Source: Oidiodendron maius Zn (Eukaryota; Ascomycota; Leotiomycetes; Myxotrichaceae). From it: a DNA stretch of 64,000 bases. Positions 34,028 to 46,083 of this stretch are shown here, piece after piece (position 1 is the first letter of the stretch; the number at the start of each line of letters is the position of its first letter). Both the position numbers and the translations under genes were made by a program. The notes under the pieces were generated by a model. The model searched no databases. It had not been told where the DNA came from and saw only the letters and a program-made list of their open reading frames with translations. The DNA lies in assembly GCA_000827325.1 (NCBI GenBank), contig KN832876.1, positions 1,240,001-1,304,000 on the forward strand, in the 5' to 3' direction.

Positions 34028-34866
34028 TTGCTGCTGGCGTAACGGCTCCTTTTTCGCCCTGCTTTATGCATACATAATGGAGTTATCTGGCGCTTTTCAT
34101 ACTAGGACGGATCGAGGAGCTAAAGGGTTACGATGCGTTATATTTTGGGGTCCTGGTGGACATTAAGCGCTGGAGGCATAGCACCTAGCGGTCACCTTTG
34201 CGTGCGGATCATGCGGCTTCCCAATGCCGCTTGTGACGGCTTGGGGCCTGAACTTGTTTATATGTACCAATATATCTGACTTGGAGGTAGGCGGATGGGG
34301 ATGAGATTCCATAGATAATACATCCCATGGTTCATTTGACCACCCAACACGCCATGCAATGCGGCATTATTCAGGAAGGCTGGACATCATTAGTATATTT
34401 ATCCAGATTCAGTAGCAGCAATGTGGCGCATCACCCTGCCTCGCTGATGTCCATAAGCACCACTTTGTGGTATTACTCAAACCTGCGAGACTGCCGCACA
34501 TAACATCTGCCATTTACCTCCTCGCAATAAAACGGAGCCTGCCCATGGAAGACTACATAGATACCGTTCATAACACGAGTCTTCCCAGGATCCTTGAGCA
34601 GTCAGTCCGGGACCCCAGCCTCAAACGTCAGGCACTTTGGATCGTAAATCCGCGCAACTCACCGCAGCAGGGTGGTGACGAGGCTCAGGCTCAGGCAACA
34701 CCACCTTGGCTGTGCTAAGCGGATAGCTTGACCTTAATAACCAGCCCGCCTCGTGCGCGACATAACCTTCCCAACACGCCGTCCCAATCCTCTCTGCCTC
34801 TACGCTCCTCGGTCCCCATCCCTCTCTCGTCATCTGCAGGTGCTCAATATCACGAACAGGCCCAGG
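34028..34866. other. Intergenic region between zds1-like gene and hse1
   Basis: 839 bp holding the zds1 3' end and the hse1 promoter. The stretch 34730-34866 is C/T-rich and looks like the hse1 leader. No other feature. Confidence 0.5.
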
Positions 34867-37139
34867 ATGTTCCGCGCACAGCAGAACGCCTTCGACGATG
34901 TCGTCGGTAAGTGGACTCCCCTCGCGATGTGCCAGACCTCCGCAACCCCACGCTATCTAGCAGCTGCTGATATTCTTGCAATGTAGCTAAGGCGACCGAC
35001 GAGAATCTCACATCAGAAAACTGGGAGTACATTATGGATGTCTGCGACAAGGTGTCCAGCGAAGACAGTGGTGCAAAGGAGGCAGTGGCAACCATGATCA
35101 AGAGGCTTGCGCATCGAAATGCTAACGTACAATTATACACTCTAGAGGTAGGATGGCTTTCAGTTTGCTATATAAATCCCTGTTGATATCTGTGTTTGCA
35201 GCTTGCCAATGCGCTCAGCCAAAATTGCGGTGTCAAAATGCACCGAGAACTGGCGTCCCGAGCATTCACGGACGCACTCCTCCGTCTAGCTAATGACCGG
35301 AATTCGCATCAACAAGTGAAGGCCAAGATACTTGAGCGAATGCAGGAGTGGGCAGACATGTTCAAGGATCCAGATCTTGGAATTATGAAAGACCAATATC
35401 ACAAGCTGAAGAGCCAGAATCCAAATTTACATCCTCCTTCGGCACCCTCGAAGAGCCGACTCACAGAATTAGACCGACAGAAGGAAGAGGAGGAACTGCA
35501 AATGGCCTTGAAGCTATCTATTCAAGATAAACAATCCCAGACACAGGCGAAAACGGCTCAGCCAGCAGGCGCATCCACCGGTTCCTCTCAACCACAAGCC
35601 AACTCACAACCAACACCAGTCCCATCTGGCACAACGGCAGCAACAGTCTCTCGCGTTCGGGCATTATATGACTTCCAAGCTACTGACCCTGACGAGTTGA
35701 CGTTCAGGAAGGGTGATATCATTGCCGTGCTCGAATCAGTTTATAAGGATTGGTGGAAGGGCTTACTGAGAGGACAGACCGGCATTTTCCCTCTCAATTA
35801 TGTAGAGAAGCTGGCGGACCCTACCCCGGACGAGCTGCAGAGAGAAGCTCAGATGGAAGCCGAGGTCTTTGCGGAGATTAAAAATGTGGAGAAGCTGCTT
35901 ACTTTACTGAGCACGTCTACGTCGGACCTAAATATTCGGGATAATGAAGAGATCACAGTAAGACGGACCTTACGCCTAATACACACCGTAGCTAACTGCT
36001 GCAGACTCTCTACCACTCCACACTTGCAATACGGCCGAAGCTTATTGAGCTGATTGGAAAATACTCGCAAAGAAAAGGTACAAGCCCGCCGCTGTCTAAC
36101 GAGATATCTTACTAACTTGCATAGATGACTTTACACAGCTGAACGAGAGATTCATCAAGTCCTGTCGAGACTATGAGAATCTCCTAGATGCCTCTATGAC
36201 ACAGACTCAACCATCATATCAGTATGGACGTCAAGGACATGGATATCCGGGTGGTTACCCTCCTCAGGCTGCGCCGCCTCAGCAAAACCCCCAGAGATAC
36301 TATACCCCTAATCCACAGCAAGGTATTCCCGGCGTCTCAGATATAATATCAAGGTATTAACCACTTTAGAACAACCATATCCCCAACAAGCAGCATCACC
36401 GGACTATACCCAACGACCTGGGCCAGCTCCTTTTTATGTTGTCGCTCAGCAACAGCCTCAGCCGCAGCATGAACCTCAACCTCAACCTCAACCTCAGCCA
36501 CAGCCACAGGCTCAATCCCAGATCCATCCCCAGCCCTACCCTCCACAGGACTCAGCTCCTCGCATTCCTTCAAATTCAAAACCACAACCACCTGCTCAAC
36601 CCGCATCTCCTCCTGCTACTCAATATCCAGCTCAGCAAGCGCAGACCGGCCACAGACCACAGAGCACTTACTCTAACCCTCAAGAGCTTGCCACCACCGC
36701 ATATGACTCACCGGTGAACCAGCAACCTAATTCCACATATAGCGCGTCGCTGTACTCACAAGATGACGGATACGGCGCGTCCGCTCCTCCCAGCCAACAA
36801 CCTCCCCCTAGCCAGCAGCAATATACCGCCTATAACCCCCATCAACAGCCTCTGCAGCCTCAGCAGCCTCAGCAACCGCAGCACCCGCCCCAGCCAGGAT
36901 ATGACCCTCCTGCTCCTCCACAAGGTGGATATGCACCGCCTGCATCAAATATGAACGCAGGTTATCCTGTCCTAAATCATGATGCTAGGCAGTCTCTCCC
37001 CAGTCAAACAGGTCCTCATACCCAGCCTCAATATAAGGCCTATCAGAAACCGGAGGGCTCGGAGGGCTACAATCCTGGCCAGCCTAGTGCCCCCCCTGGT
37101 GGCCCGCAAGACTATTACCGGCAGAGCGCGGCATATTAG
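34867..37139 (+). CDS. hse1: ESCRT-0 subunit Hse1 (STAM-like)
   Basis: Six exons: 34867-34906, 34987-35147, 35202-35957, 36005-36077, 36125-36322, 36370-37139. Introns are 80, 54, 47, 47 and 47 nt; the product is 665 residues. Domains in order: VHS (about 1-145; SENWEYIMDVCDKV, LANALSQNCG), UIM (about 160-175; EEELQMALKLSIQD), SH3 (about 215-272; ALYDFQATDPDELTF, FPLNYVEKL), then a GAT-like helical part split over exons 3-5 (IKNVEKLLTLLS, FTQLNERFIKSC) and a 300-residue Pro/Gln/Tyr-rich tail. Hse1 pairs with Vps27 on endosomes to sort ubiquitinated cargo to multivesicular bodies. The tail has a hexanucleotide CCTCAA repeat near 36470-36510. Late exons are short and easily missed. Confidence 0.95.
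36470..36512 (+). repeat. CCTCAA/CCACAG coding hexamer repeat
   Basis: Tandem hexamers that encode a Pro-Gln dipeptide run in the Hse1 tail. Confidence 0.65.
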
Positions 37140-37574
37140 GCCCTCGTAGAGTGAAGGCTGTAATGGAAGGCTGTTTCTTAAGGTATACATTGTTTCGTGC
37201 GGAATCGGAGCAACTGCGCACTGATTAAATTGGCCGTTCTTGGGTTAAGGGGTATTTACAAGCGATGTATTATAGTGTTAAATACCAATTCATCAAAGTT
37301 TCTCCTTTTTTAAACCCGTTCACACTCAATAAGACCGTGATAATGCCATCTCAGAACCCTGAAAACGGGAGCGTAAATAATAAATAATTGAGTACATATG
37401 CTGCTCCAGAGATAGACTACCTGAAAACGGAAATTCTACGGCAAAGACAATTAAAATCAACCGTATAGACCTCCCTAATATGAGAAGCTCAGGACAAGGG
37501 CCTACAGATAAAAAGCTGACCTGTTGGAATTGATTAATTATGTCTACAAGTTATCTCTTTGGCAAGAAACTTTT
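37140..37574. other. Convergent 3' intergenic region
   Basis: 435 bp AT-rich gap between hse1 and the transhydrogenase gene. No feature seen. Confidence 0.5.
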
Positions 37575-39231
37575 TCAATGCTCCATGGCGTCTTCAAAGA
37601 GAGCTCTGAGTTGCTGTCGCTCCTCATTAACTTCTTCGGCCAGGCCAGGGGCTAACATTAACACTCTAGCTTGCGGAATAGTGCCTTCAACCAGATCGTC
37701 AAGATTCTCTCTCTTGAACCCTAAATCCTTCAAGCCCTTTGGCTGGTCTCCTAAATCTGCTAAGAACTTCTGTAAGGCTTCTGCGAGGACCTCGCCGGCA
37801 CTTTCCTTCTTCACGTTGGTAATGTCGACTCCAAATGCTTCAGCGGCAGCCAAGTGCCGCTCTGGATTTGAAGGACCGGTAAAGCGGAATACAGCTGGGG
37901 CAGAGACAGCTACAGATACGCCATGAGGTATAATGGGGGTGTCAACTTCGTAACCAGCATGTTTGTAACCCGGATTTTGTCCAGATATGGGGTATGACAT
38001 CCCTATAACTGGTTAACTAGAAGATTACACGGATTGAGAAGAATTTGAGCCTACCATGGCATAAATGCACGCCGGCATTTCCAAACCCAACGCCAGCAAG
38101 AGTGGCAGCGAGGAGCATTTGACTCTGGGCTTCGAAATCCTCGGGGTCTTTCACTGCTCGCGGTAGATACTTAACTGTACTCCGCAGAGCCTGCAGGGAG
38201 AAGATATCACTGATGGGATTAGCACCTTGATACGCAGGTCGATTAATGGGATTCGACGGGCGAGGCACTCTCTCGAAATATGGGATGGCAGTCCAGCTCT
38301 CCAGGCTGTGGCACAACACATCAAGACCAGAACTGGCGTGAACAGCCGATGGCATCGTCCGGGTATTCAGGGGGTCACATATTCCCAAGGTAGGTTTGAG
38401 GTTGCGATGTGCAATTCCAGTCTTAGCACGCTTAGAGACGAGGTCGAAAATGGCCGTGCCGGTCGTTTCTGATCCAGTTCCTGCTGTGGTTGGCACTGCA
38501 ATGAGAGGCAGCAGTTTTTTTCCGATTGGCAGACCCTTTCCTAGTGGAGCATTCACGAAGTCGAGAAAGTCCGCTTCCGGGTAGCATGTATAGAGATTCA
38601 TAAGCTTTGCGGTGTCAATGACGGATCCGCCACCAACAGCTAGGAAAGCATCCGGCTTGTAAGGTTTCGCAAATGCGATGGCTTCTTTAACCCTGTTGAA
38701 TTGGTATTAGACGAATGAGGGGCATCGCTGGAGGAAGGTGACGTACGAGCTGTCCTTTGGTTCGATTCTACATTTGTCAAAGATGGTGTACTCAATCCCT
38801 TCCTTTGCAAGTCCTTCTTCAACTTGCTTCATGGCATTTAAGTTCCGTACTGTGCTGTCAGTCACCACACAGACGCGCTTCGCACCCAAGTTTTCCAGAT
38901 CCATTCCCACTTCCTTCGTGACACCAGGGCCAAATCGAATAGAAGAAGCCGCCATTTCAAAGGCATATTCCTTCTGGCGTGTCGAATCAACAGGAGTGGC
39001 ATAGTTGCGTTGCAAATTACGCCTGGTTTGTGCAAGCAGATTGGACGAGGGCTGCTGGTGGTGATGATGAGAAGGGTTTCCGTGGCAAGGGCAAGACGGG
39101 GGGTGTGTATACTGTATCGTTCGAAGCAGGTTCATGGCACGAGCTGCCCTCTGTTGGCAACATCAGCGCTGAACAACAATTGAGACTTGCTGCCCACTTA
39201 CCGTAGGGGCAATTCGCACAGCGGACACCAT
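37575..39231 (-). CDS. Mitochondrial hydroxyacid-oxoacid transhydrogenase (iron alcohol dehydrogenase, ADHFE1-like)
   Basis: Exons 39231-39202, 39150-38747, 38692-38055 and 38002-37575 (introns 51, 54 and 52 nt) give 499 residues. The N-terminus is basic, with RAARAMNLLR, and fits a mitochondrial presequence. A Cys/His-rich stretch CPCHGNPSHHHH follows and is typical of these homologues. The Rossmann part has FLAVGGGSVIDTAK; the metal site is in HASSGLDVLCHSLESW and GVHLCHGMSYP, which splicing completes. The family's enzymes oxidise 4-hydroxybutyrate while reducing 2-oxoglutarate to D-2-hydroxyglutarate, without free cofactor. The first exon encodes only ten residues and was found by the conserved start MVSAVRIAPT. 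Confidence 0.93.
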
Positions 39232-40024
39232 TTTCGCGGGGTAAAGAGCAGCACCAGAAACTGGGATCTGGAGCTCACCAGCCTAGAATGATGTATTACT
39301 AATCAAAACTGACTGTTCCTAAACAAACATTCGTAATTTAGGGTAAGTTTGATCTTATACAAAGCAAGACATGGCTTGTTTTGCGCTGTGGAGGAGCTTT
39401 CCCCAGACTCTAGCCCGAGTATGTGAGGGGTTGTTTGGCTTATACTTTGATCCTCGGCATCAATTTTAGTCATCATCCTAGTCTTAGTTACCGCCGATGA
39501 CCGGACTTTTCAGCATGATAATGTAAAGAGCCTTCATTGCTCTGGGGCAGGAGACTGGGGAAAGTAAAATGTTAAGGTGTTTAGATAGGTTGTTGGATGT
39601 GATGTTGCAAGTCGGTTTTTTTTACGCTTTGGCTATATTTCAGCACGTATAATAGACGCCATCCGCCCCTACTAACACCAGCCTTTACACTTCCATGTAT
39701 TAAAATTCGTTAAATTGATATATCCAATATGGCGCCTATCAACTCCCTCTAAACCCAAGGGTTCAGAATCGTCCATCCAATTCAATTTGTGCCTTTACCC
39801 CTAACCCCTCCTCGACCTCAGCTCTGCCAAAACAAATCTCCCACGTACCAAAAGGAAATACCATGTCCGAACTCCACTTGCAATGATCAGCTAGATGTGC
39901 CGTGCAAGTATGTATCGTGGCGTATAAAGTACAACGTCTCTGTGTAATGCTATAGAATGATCGAATTGCAAACACATCCCCACGTATCAACTTTTTTTTT
40001 AACGGGAGGAAGGCGTATGTCACC
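39232..40024. other. Upstream of transhydrogenase, downstream of atg13
   Basis: 793 bp. AT-rich, with short poly-T runs, and no supported gene. Confidence 0.5.
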
Positions 40025-43000
40025 TTACCACCCCCTGCGACTGATGCCCTTGCGATTGCTTATGCCTGAATCCCCCCCTCTTCCAGTATCGAATGTCCCC
40101 CTCTCGCCGGAACCGGCTCCTGTGTTGCCGCCACCTCTGGCCTCCTCAAGGCTCCTCCTTGATTGGTCACGTCCTATTTCGCTCATATCAAAAAGCAATG
40201 GCTCATCATCTGGCTCATAAGGTCCGGCAGCCCTAGTAAAGCTATATCTGCCACCTCCTCTCTCGCTCCCACTGGCACTGGCTCTCTCCAGCAAGCTCGA
40301 GTACGACCCTGTCGGCGGTGTAACGCCTCGGCCACCTGCTCGACCAAGCCTCGGTCGATAGGGAGAGGAAGTAGAACCAACGGAGGGTCCACGAGATACC
40401 GGATGGGCCTCAGGCTCGTTTACATCAAGGGATGATGAAGCTTGGTGGCATACTACGTCTGACGACTCTGATATATGTGGCGCAGGCTGTAGAATGTGGG
40501 CGGGAGTGCGAGAAGAGGAAGCCACATTCTCCGACATCTGGCCAAGAAGGGCGCTCAAGCTAGGTGGTTCTCTATCATCGGCTCCCAAACTAATACTTCG
40601 GTGGACACCAAACGGGAGCTCTCCCAAGTCCTCTTCGACGGCAATGTTCCTATTCTGTTGTGCAACAGAGCTCGATCGTCTGGTGTGCGAGAAAAAGGTC
40701 CGTGGAGAGGTTGGAATGTCGATTGCATTGGTGCCGAGACCAATTGTCTGATCTTCATCCGCATCATTCTCTAGTCTAGATTCTAGGTTGGTCCGACTTT
40801 CCTGACTACCCCTCCGAGGTACAGAGTACTCAGCAACAGAATTTGCGCTCAGTCTGGATGGTATGGCGGGTGTGTGAGGTGTGTGGGGGGAGATTGGCTT
40901 TCCAGGAGATGACGATGTAGATATAGATGTAGCCGCAACCATTGCAGGCACGCTTGAGAGCTGCCGACTTGACGAGCTTAATGATCGTTGCAAGAGCGCC
41001 GATGATGACATTGATTCGGTCAATGCGTGGTTTGAATCTCTCATTGTTTGGAATTTCAAGAGTTGGGCGTTAGTTCTTTTTGCTGCTGCCCCACCTGAAG
41101 GCTCAAAGCTCTGCAGCGTTTTCTTACTGTCCAGCAGTTTTAAGAATTCGGATATATTATCGTCATCGGTCTGTAGAGATCCTGAGCTGCCACCAGCACC
41201 CGGCTCATTCAGCATGCCAGATCCCGGCTGGACTGATGAGGACGAAAAACTTTGTTTACCGCTGCTAACTTGGTCATCATCAACAAGCTTACTAGCACCA
41301 CCGAATGAAGATCTCCCTCGACGATGGGTAAAGCTACTACTATACTTGCTTATTGGCGCCGGCTTCGGTGAACTCGATGCAGAAGATGTGACTGCATTCT
41401 CAGCGACTATAGGCGCACCCCTCAGCGAGGCAGGCATCCCAGCCGTCAATGACGACCGATTCCGAGCTTGTGCTAACATACTTATCCCAGACGATCGTGG
41501 GAGAGAGTGCGGAGACTGCGGAACTGACATTTCCCCAGCTTGTTGGATTTGCATTCCGCGACCAGGTGAGGACGATAGAGAGCCAGCTTTGAATGGCTGA
41601 AACGATACTGATGGTCTTCTGACCATCGTAGCACCTTCCAAAGACCGTAGAGAAGCTCTGGAAGCGTGTGGTAAGGATCCTATAGGTGGGGAACTTGTAT
41701 CAGACCCCATGGTTTTGGCATTTCGAAGGGCCGAAATGGGGCTCGAACCCCTTGGAGGAGCATCGCCATGGAAAGTGGAGAGACTTCCGTATGTCTGAAT
41801 TGGCTCAGAATCCTCACTGAGTTTTCGATTTGTTGGTAGAGAGCCAACCTCGACGGCCTTTGTCGATCGACGATGCTTATCGTCTAAAGAAGGCTGGAAG
41901 AAATGTTCGTCAACGCCCATGAATCTTGAGCTTAGAACGGATTCGGCATCATCAACACGAAAGACGAAGTCGTTCCGGTAGGAGATCTGAGCAGATATTT
42001 TGCCAATAGGAGTATCAGTGATCCCGAGGAAATAGTCCGTTGTAACAGGAGTACTACACTCGTACAGAGGATGAGTAAGCGAATCAAATCGGCCTGCTGG
42101 CACATCACCACTTAGAATGCGACAATTCACTTTCAACAAGCCATTTGCGGCTCCACCTTTGGAAAAGCTCTTCACAAATCTCCAAGCCGGCACAAATTTG
42201 GCTGTCGCGTATAAGGAGCGGAAGAAGACGATGCACTTCTTGTAGATGGTAGGTAGTGTGGCGCCAAAATCTACCGTCTGCTCTTTCATATCTTGAAGCT
42301 CAATCCGCCAGCGTTCCAATATGACTTCACTATTTCGTTTCTGGGTGCGAGATCCCGTCTCTCCAGGTCTGCTAGAAGTATTCAAAGCCTCTAATACATC
42401 CCATCTTTGTCCCTGGTCATCCTCCACGACCAGACTCTGACTGCTCGTCAATTTCGACGCATCGAGGTATGTTTCCACAACCAAGGGAGGAGGCCGGTTT
42501 TGAAGTCCACCACAGTGTCTCCATAGGTATAGTTCGTCTCGAAAAGAGTTGGTCTCATCCGTTTCGATTTGGAACTATCGATAGGATCATGTTAGATGCG
42601 ATTCTCGAGGTGGGCCGGGAACGCTATGACTTACCCATTTGTTCACCCTTTTATTACCGTCCTTTGCTATGACAACAGGAAGAGGTATCCGCGACTGGAG
42701 GATGACAAGTGCAGCTTTCAAGAAAAAGTTCTTCTCAGAATTAGCTCCGCGCCAAAGTGTTCTTTAACGGCAGGTGGGTGGATAACTCTACCTGTAAGAT
42801 CTGATCCATCTTCTTCATGGCCTCTCTGCTAGGTCCGTTCGGTGCAATAGCCTCACTATCCTCACTGCCTTCTTCGACCTCCTCATTATACCCAGGAATA
42901 TCTGAACTTGGTCTTGAATTTTGGCTGGGGCCTTCTTCTCTGGGATTGTTCGTCCTGGTAGGATTCGTTCGCGGGGACGAGGCCGGTGACGCCGTCACTG

Positions 43001-43025
43001 GTGGGGGACGAGGGTGTTGATGCAT
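40025..43025 (-). CDS. atg13: Autophagy-related protein 13
   Basis: Exons 43025-42792, 42730-42635 and 42574-40025 (introns 61 and 60 nt, phase 0) give 959 residues. After a disordered N-terminus, the HORMA domain spans about residues 75-290 (MDQILQ, ILQSRIPLPVV, RVNKWFQIETDETNSFRDEL, VVEDDQGQRWDVLEALN, ERWRIEL, IYKKCIVFFRSLY). The C-terminal 650 residues are Ser-rich and disordered, as expected for the phosphorylated Atg1-, Atg17- and Atg11-binding part. A conserved EPLLFDMSEI patch lies near the end. Atg13 is the regulatory subunit of the Atg1 kinase complex that starts autophagosome formation under TORC1 control. The exon 2 acceptor is set at 42731 because LQ|NFF restores the family pattern; one codon earlier is also possible. 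Confidence 0.94.
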
Positions 43026-46000
43026 TTTATCTTGTTGCTCTCGCTTCCAGAGTCGAAGCAAGCCGTGATAGACTTTATGTCTGTTGGAGCACGTTGTTGT
43101 GCGATGCAAACGAACCGTACCTACAAAGTAAAGGTCCTACGCCAATTGTCGGTTGGCTAAATCTCAAGTGAGGTGCCGCGATGCCACATGATTTGGGCAT
43201 CCATAGTTATCTCGTCTCTGTTGAAGTTTTCGCTTGGCCCTTAATTGCACTCTGGGGGAGACTGGGGTGGCTCAGGAACTTGCGGGTTGCTTCGGTGAAC
43301 CTATCAGGTTGGATGAGTCCTAGATGCAGTTCAGGCAGCGAACATCTTGTGCAGAGGAAGACTAGCAGTGAATTTTCGATTTCCGGGAAAGATTGAAGAA
43401 TTTGGGACTGAGATAAGTGCTCCCGGAAACTGATGGTGATCGGAAGCCCAGAGATAGCACCAACGTGATGGCAAAGCTCCAGGTGCTGTGATCATTCACA
43501 CGATCGTCTCGTGATCGTAGCGCTTATAGCAAAGATACAAGGGGCTCTATCCAAGAGGGACGGATACGGGCAGCTCAAAAGAGGAGGCCTCCAGCTCCAA
43601 GCCCGCGAAGATGCGATGGGATACACAAGCAATGAAGCTCTTTTGCCAGAGGTGAGCTGTTTGATGTTTCTAGACGTCGCCATGAGACGGCAGCGATTAG
43701 AGAAATCTGCTTACATAATAAATCATGCAGAGTACGGTTGCCCGTTTGGCCGCTTCTGCCGGGGGTGGGGCAATCACAGCCACTTTGTGGGCAGAAAGCA
43801 CGAAAGTACCATCATTGAAGACATCACGAACGAGCCATGACACACGAGCAAAACTCTCTCTATTGCGCAGTATCTGCTAGGGTTCTCTTGCGCGAGCAAG
43901 CCCTGGAGTGACCCCTTCGATCCGGACTTCAATCCTCTAGGACATGTGGGCCAAAAACGGCATACACGGCACCCTATGCTCACCTGGTGGCACGAGTCTG
44001 TTGCGCAGGAGGGTCACAGGGCGCAGATAAGGCGCCCTACTGCCTATCACCCATTCCTCTATCGGAAGAGTCAATGGCTAATCAGCCACGGCTCAGAGAG
44101 GAGGACGGAGATCTTCCTGAGCACTAACGTTCCACACGATAGGAGGTAGTTCCACTAGGGTAGGTAGGTGGATAATCAGTTCGCGTAATACTTGACGAAG
44201 CTCAATTGCAGGTGCCTTCAGATGAGGTTTCTTCAATGTCATAAAATATGATGGAATCCAAAGAGCCTGGTTTGTGCTACCTGGTACCTCGCTAGGTACC
44301 TGCTGTTGGCAGGCAGCTGGAGACCTGCTGCCTCCAGCTCTCACATAGCCAACACGGTGTCTTACAAGGCAGGATCATGCAGGCATGCATGTGATAGCAC
44401 TGACCAAAGGTTGTCTATGCGAGGCAGCCTCGTGTCAAGCTGGCAACGGTCGGGTCGACGCTTTGATTGGGCGATACTGCAATGGCAAGATGAGATGATG
44501 GCACAATCCACCTGTTGCAATAACATACTGTACAGAGGACCATGTCGGTTCGGTTCGAGGCAGCAGGCGCGGGTGTCGGCTCGTAAAGATGGTGTCAGGT
44601 AGAAACAAGGACCCTGCAGTCTCTCACTTTCACGATCTTATATGCCAATCATGCTACAAGCCATCAGAAGAAATAGACCCCCGATAGGATGGCATGAGTA
44701 GTGTTCTTAGAGAATCGGAGGCAGCTACAACTTTTTGTCCATTGTATTAATTGTCGGAATGACATATACGACCTACAGCCCTAGGTTGCATGACATTGAG
44801 CACAATAAAGTGATGCTATGAAGTGAGTGGCTAGATGCATGTGAAGCTGGGAAGGAGGAAGATACTGTTCATGGAGGCACATTGTATTCTTACATCTTCC
44901 TTGACCTCGAGGCCCCCCCCCCCCTTGTACGATTACTGCAGGTATTGTGAAGGGAACGAATCCCTGAGCCGGCTGAATTAAGCAATCCGGATTAATCTTA
45001 CTGCATAATTCACAGTTCAGAATTCGTATAGAATCACTTGTCCTCCACAGGTCTCTATTTCGTGGCCTAGTGGGAGGGGGGAGACGGCGAAGTGGAAAAT
45101 GAATAAATCCAGCTGGAAGTCCCAAATGATCTTGCAGAATCAGGAATCCATAGCGGCAGCATTCAGCAGCAGGGTTTATTACGCAAGGAAGAAGTTAAAG
45201 CCTGTGTATGGGTAGAGCAGTCGTGAGCTTTGTGCTCTCCTGACCAGATAGCCGATACCTGAGCAGCAGAGATTCTCGAGGATATTGAATACCAACGCGA
45301 TTCTCATGTTGAACCATGCTTGTAATCAACCAGAAGAAGGCCTTGTATGCAAAGAATAAATGTCTGTTCCTTCCGTGCATAATTATATACAGTGGCGTGC
45401 CATTCACATCTCCCTCACCGCTACAGGGGAAAACGCAAGGTCCAGGTATTCTCTGCAGGTGTCTCCCCGCCTGAAACTCTTTGTCTCTCACATCTCGATG
45501 AGGCATGAGAATATTCTTGTGCCGGTAAGACAGGTAAGGAAGCGCGAAGCTTTGTTGACGTTGTCGATTCCTTGGGATATCGAGCGTAATGTTACTCAGT
45601 ATAATCCACGAGCCACAGGCTCGAAGGCTACGAGCTGATTGGCTACTGCCGAACGCGTCGCACAAATGGGTTGAGGAGGGACATTGAACCTGCCTGCTTG
45701 CTCGTCATGATTTGACCGGACTTCACTCGACAACAGCTCACGACCAGAAGAGAGGAAGACTCGGATTTCTACAAGAGGCAACTCACCACCGAAAGCCACG
45801 CAGACCAACAAGGTGACTATAGCTCCCAAAACCATACGAGAATTTAAAGGCCTATCGACACGCCTGGCGCAATCCCATTGCAGCACTTTGAACCCCGCCA
45901 AAGCTCAGAGCAAGTGATCAGCTCTTGTCTGGCGACTGATAGCACTCTTCCCACCTTTCCTTTTTCTTTGCCAGGATTCTTCCTGTACTTCTTTGCACCT

Positions 46001-46083
46001 TTAAATACGCCGTGTCCCAGCGAGGCCACAGCTAGGTGTACTCGAAGTGATCGGAAGATCTCCTACTCGCCACCTCACAACAC
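43026..46083. other. 3 kb divergent gap between atg13 and the BTB/RCC1 gene
   Basis: No supported gene. Contains a 12-C run (44913-44924) and scattered short open frames without family pattern (for example 45195-45665 minus). The last ~200 bp before 46084 are C/T-rich and look like a leader. Confidence 0.5.
44913..44924. repeat. C12 homopolymer
   Basis: Twelve consecutive C residues in the long gap. It may reflect assembly or amplification noise as well as true length. Confidence 0.7.

Noticed and set aside
40881-41600. 239-codon plus-strand open frame
   Set aside because: Antisense to the Ser-rich part of atg13; no family pattern and no start context.
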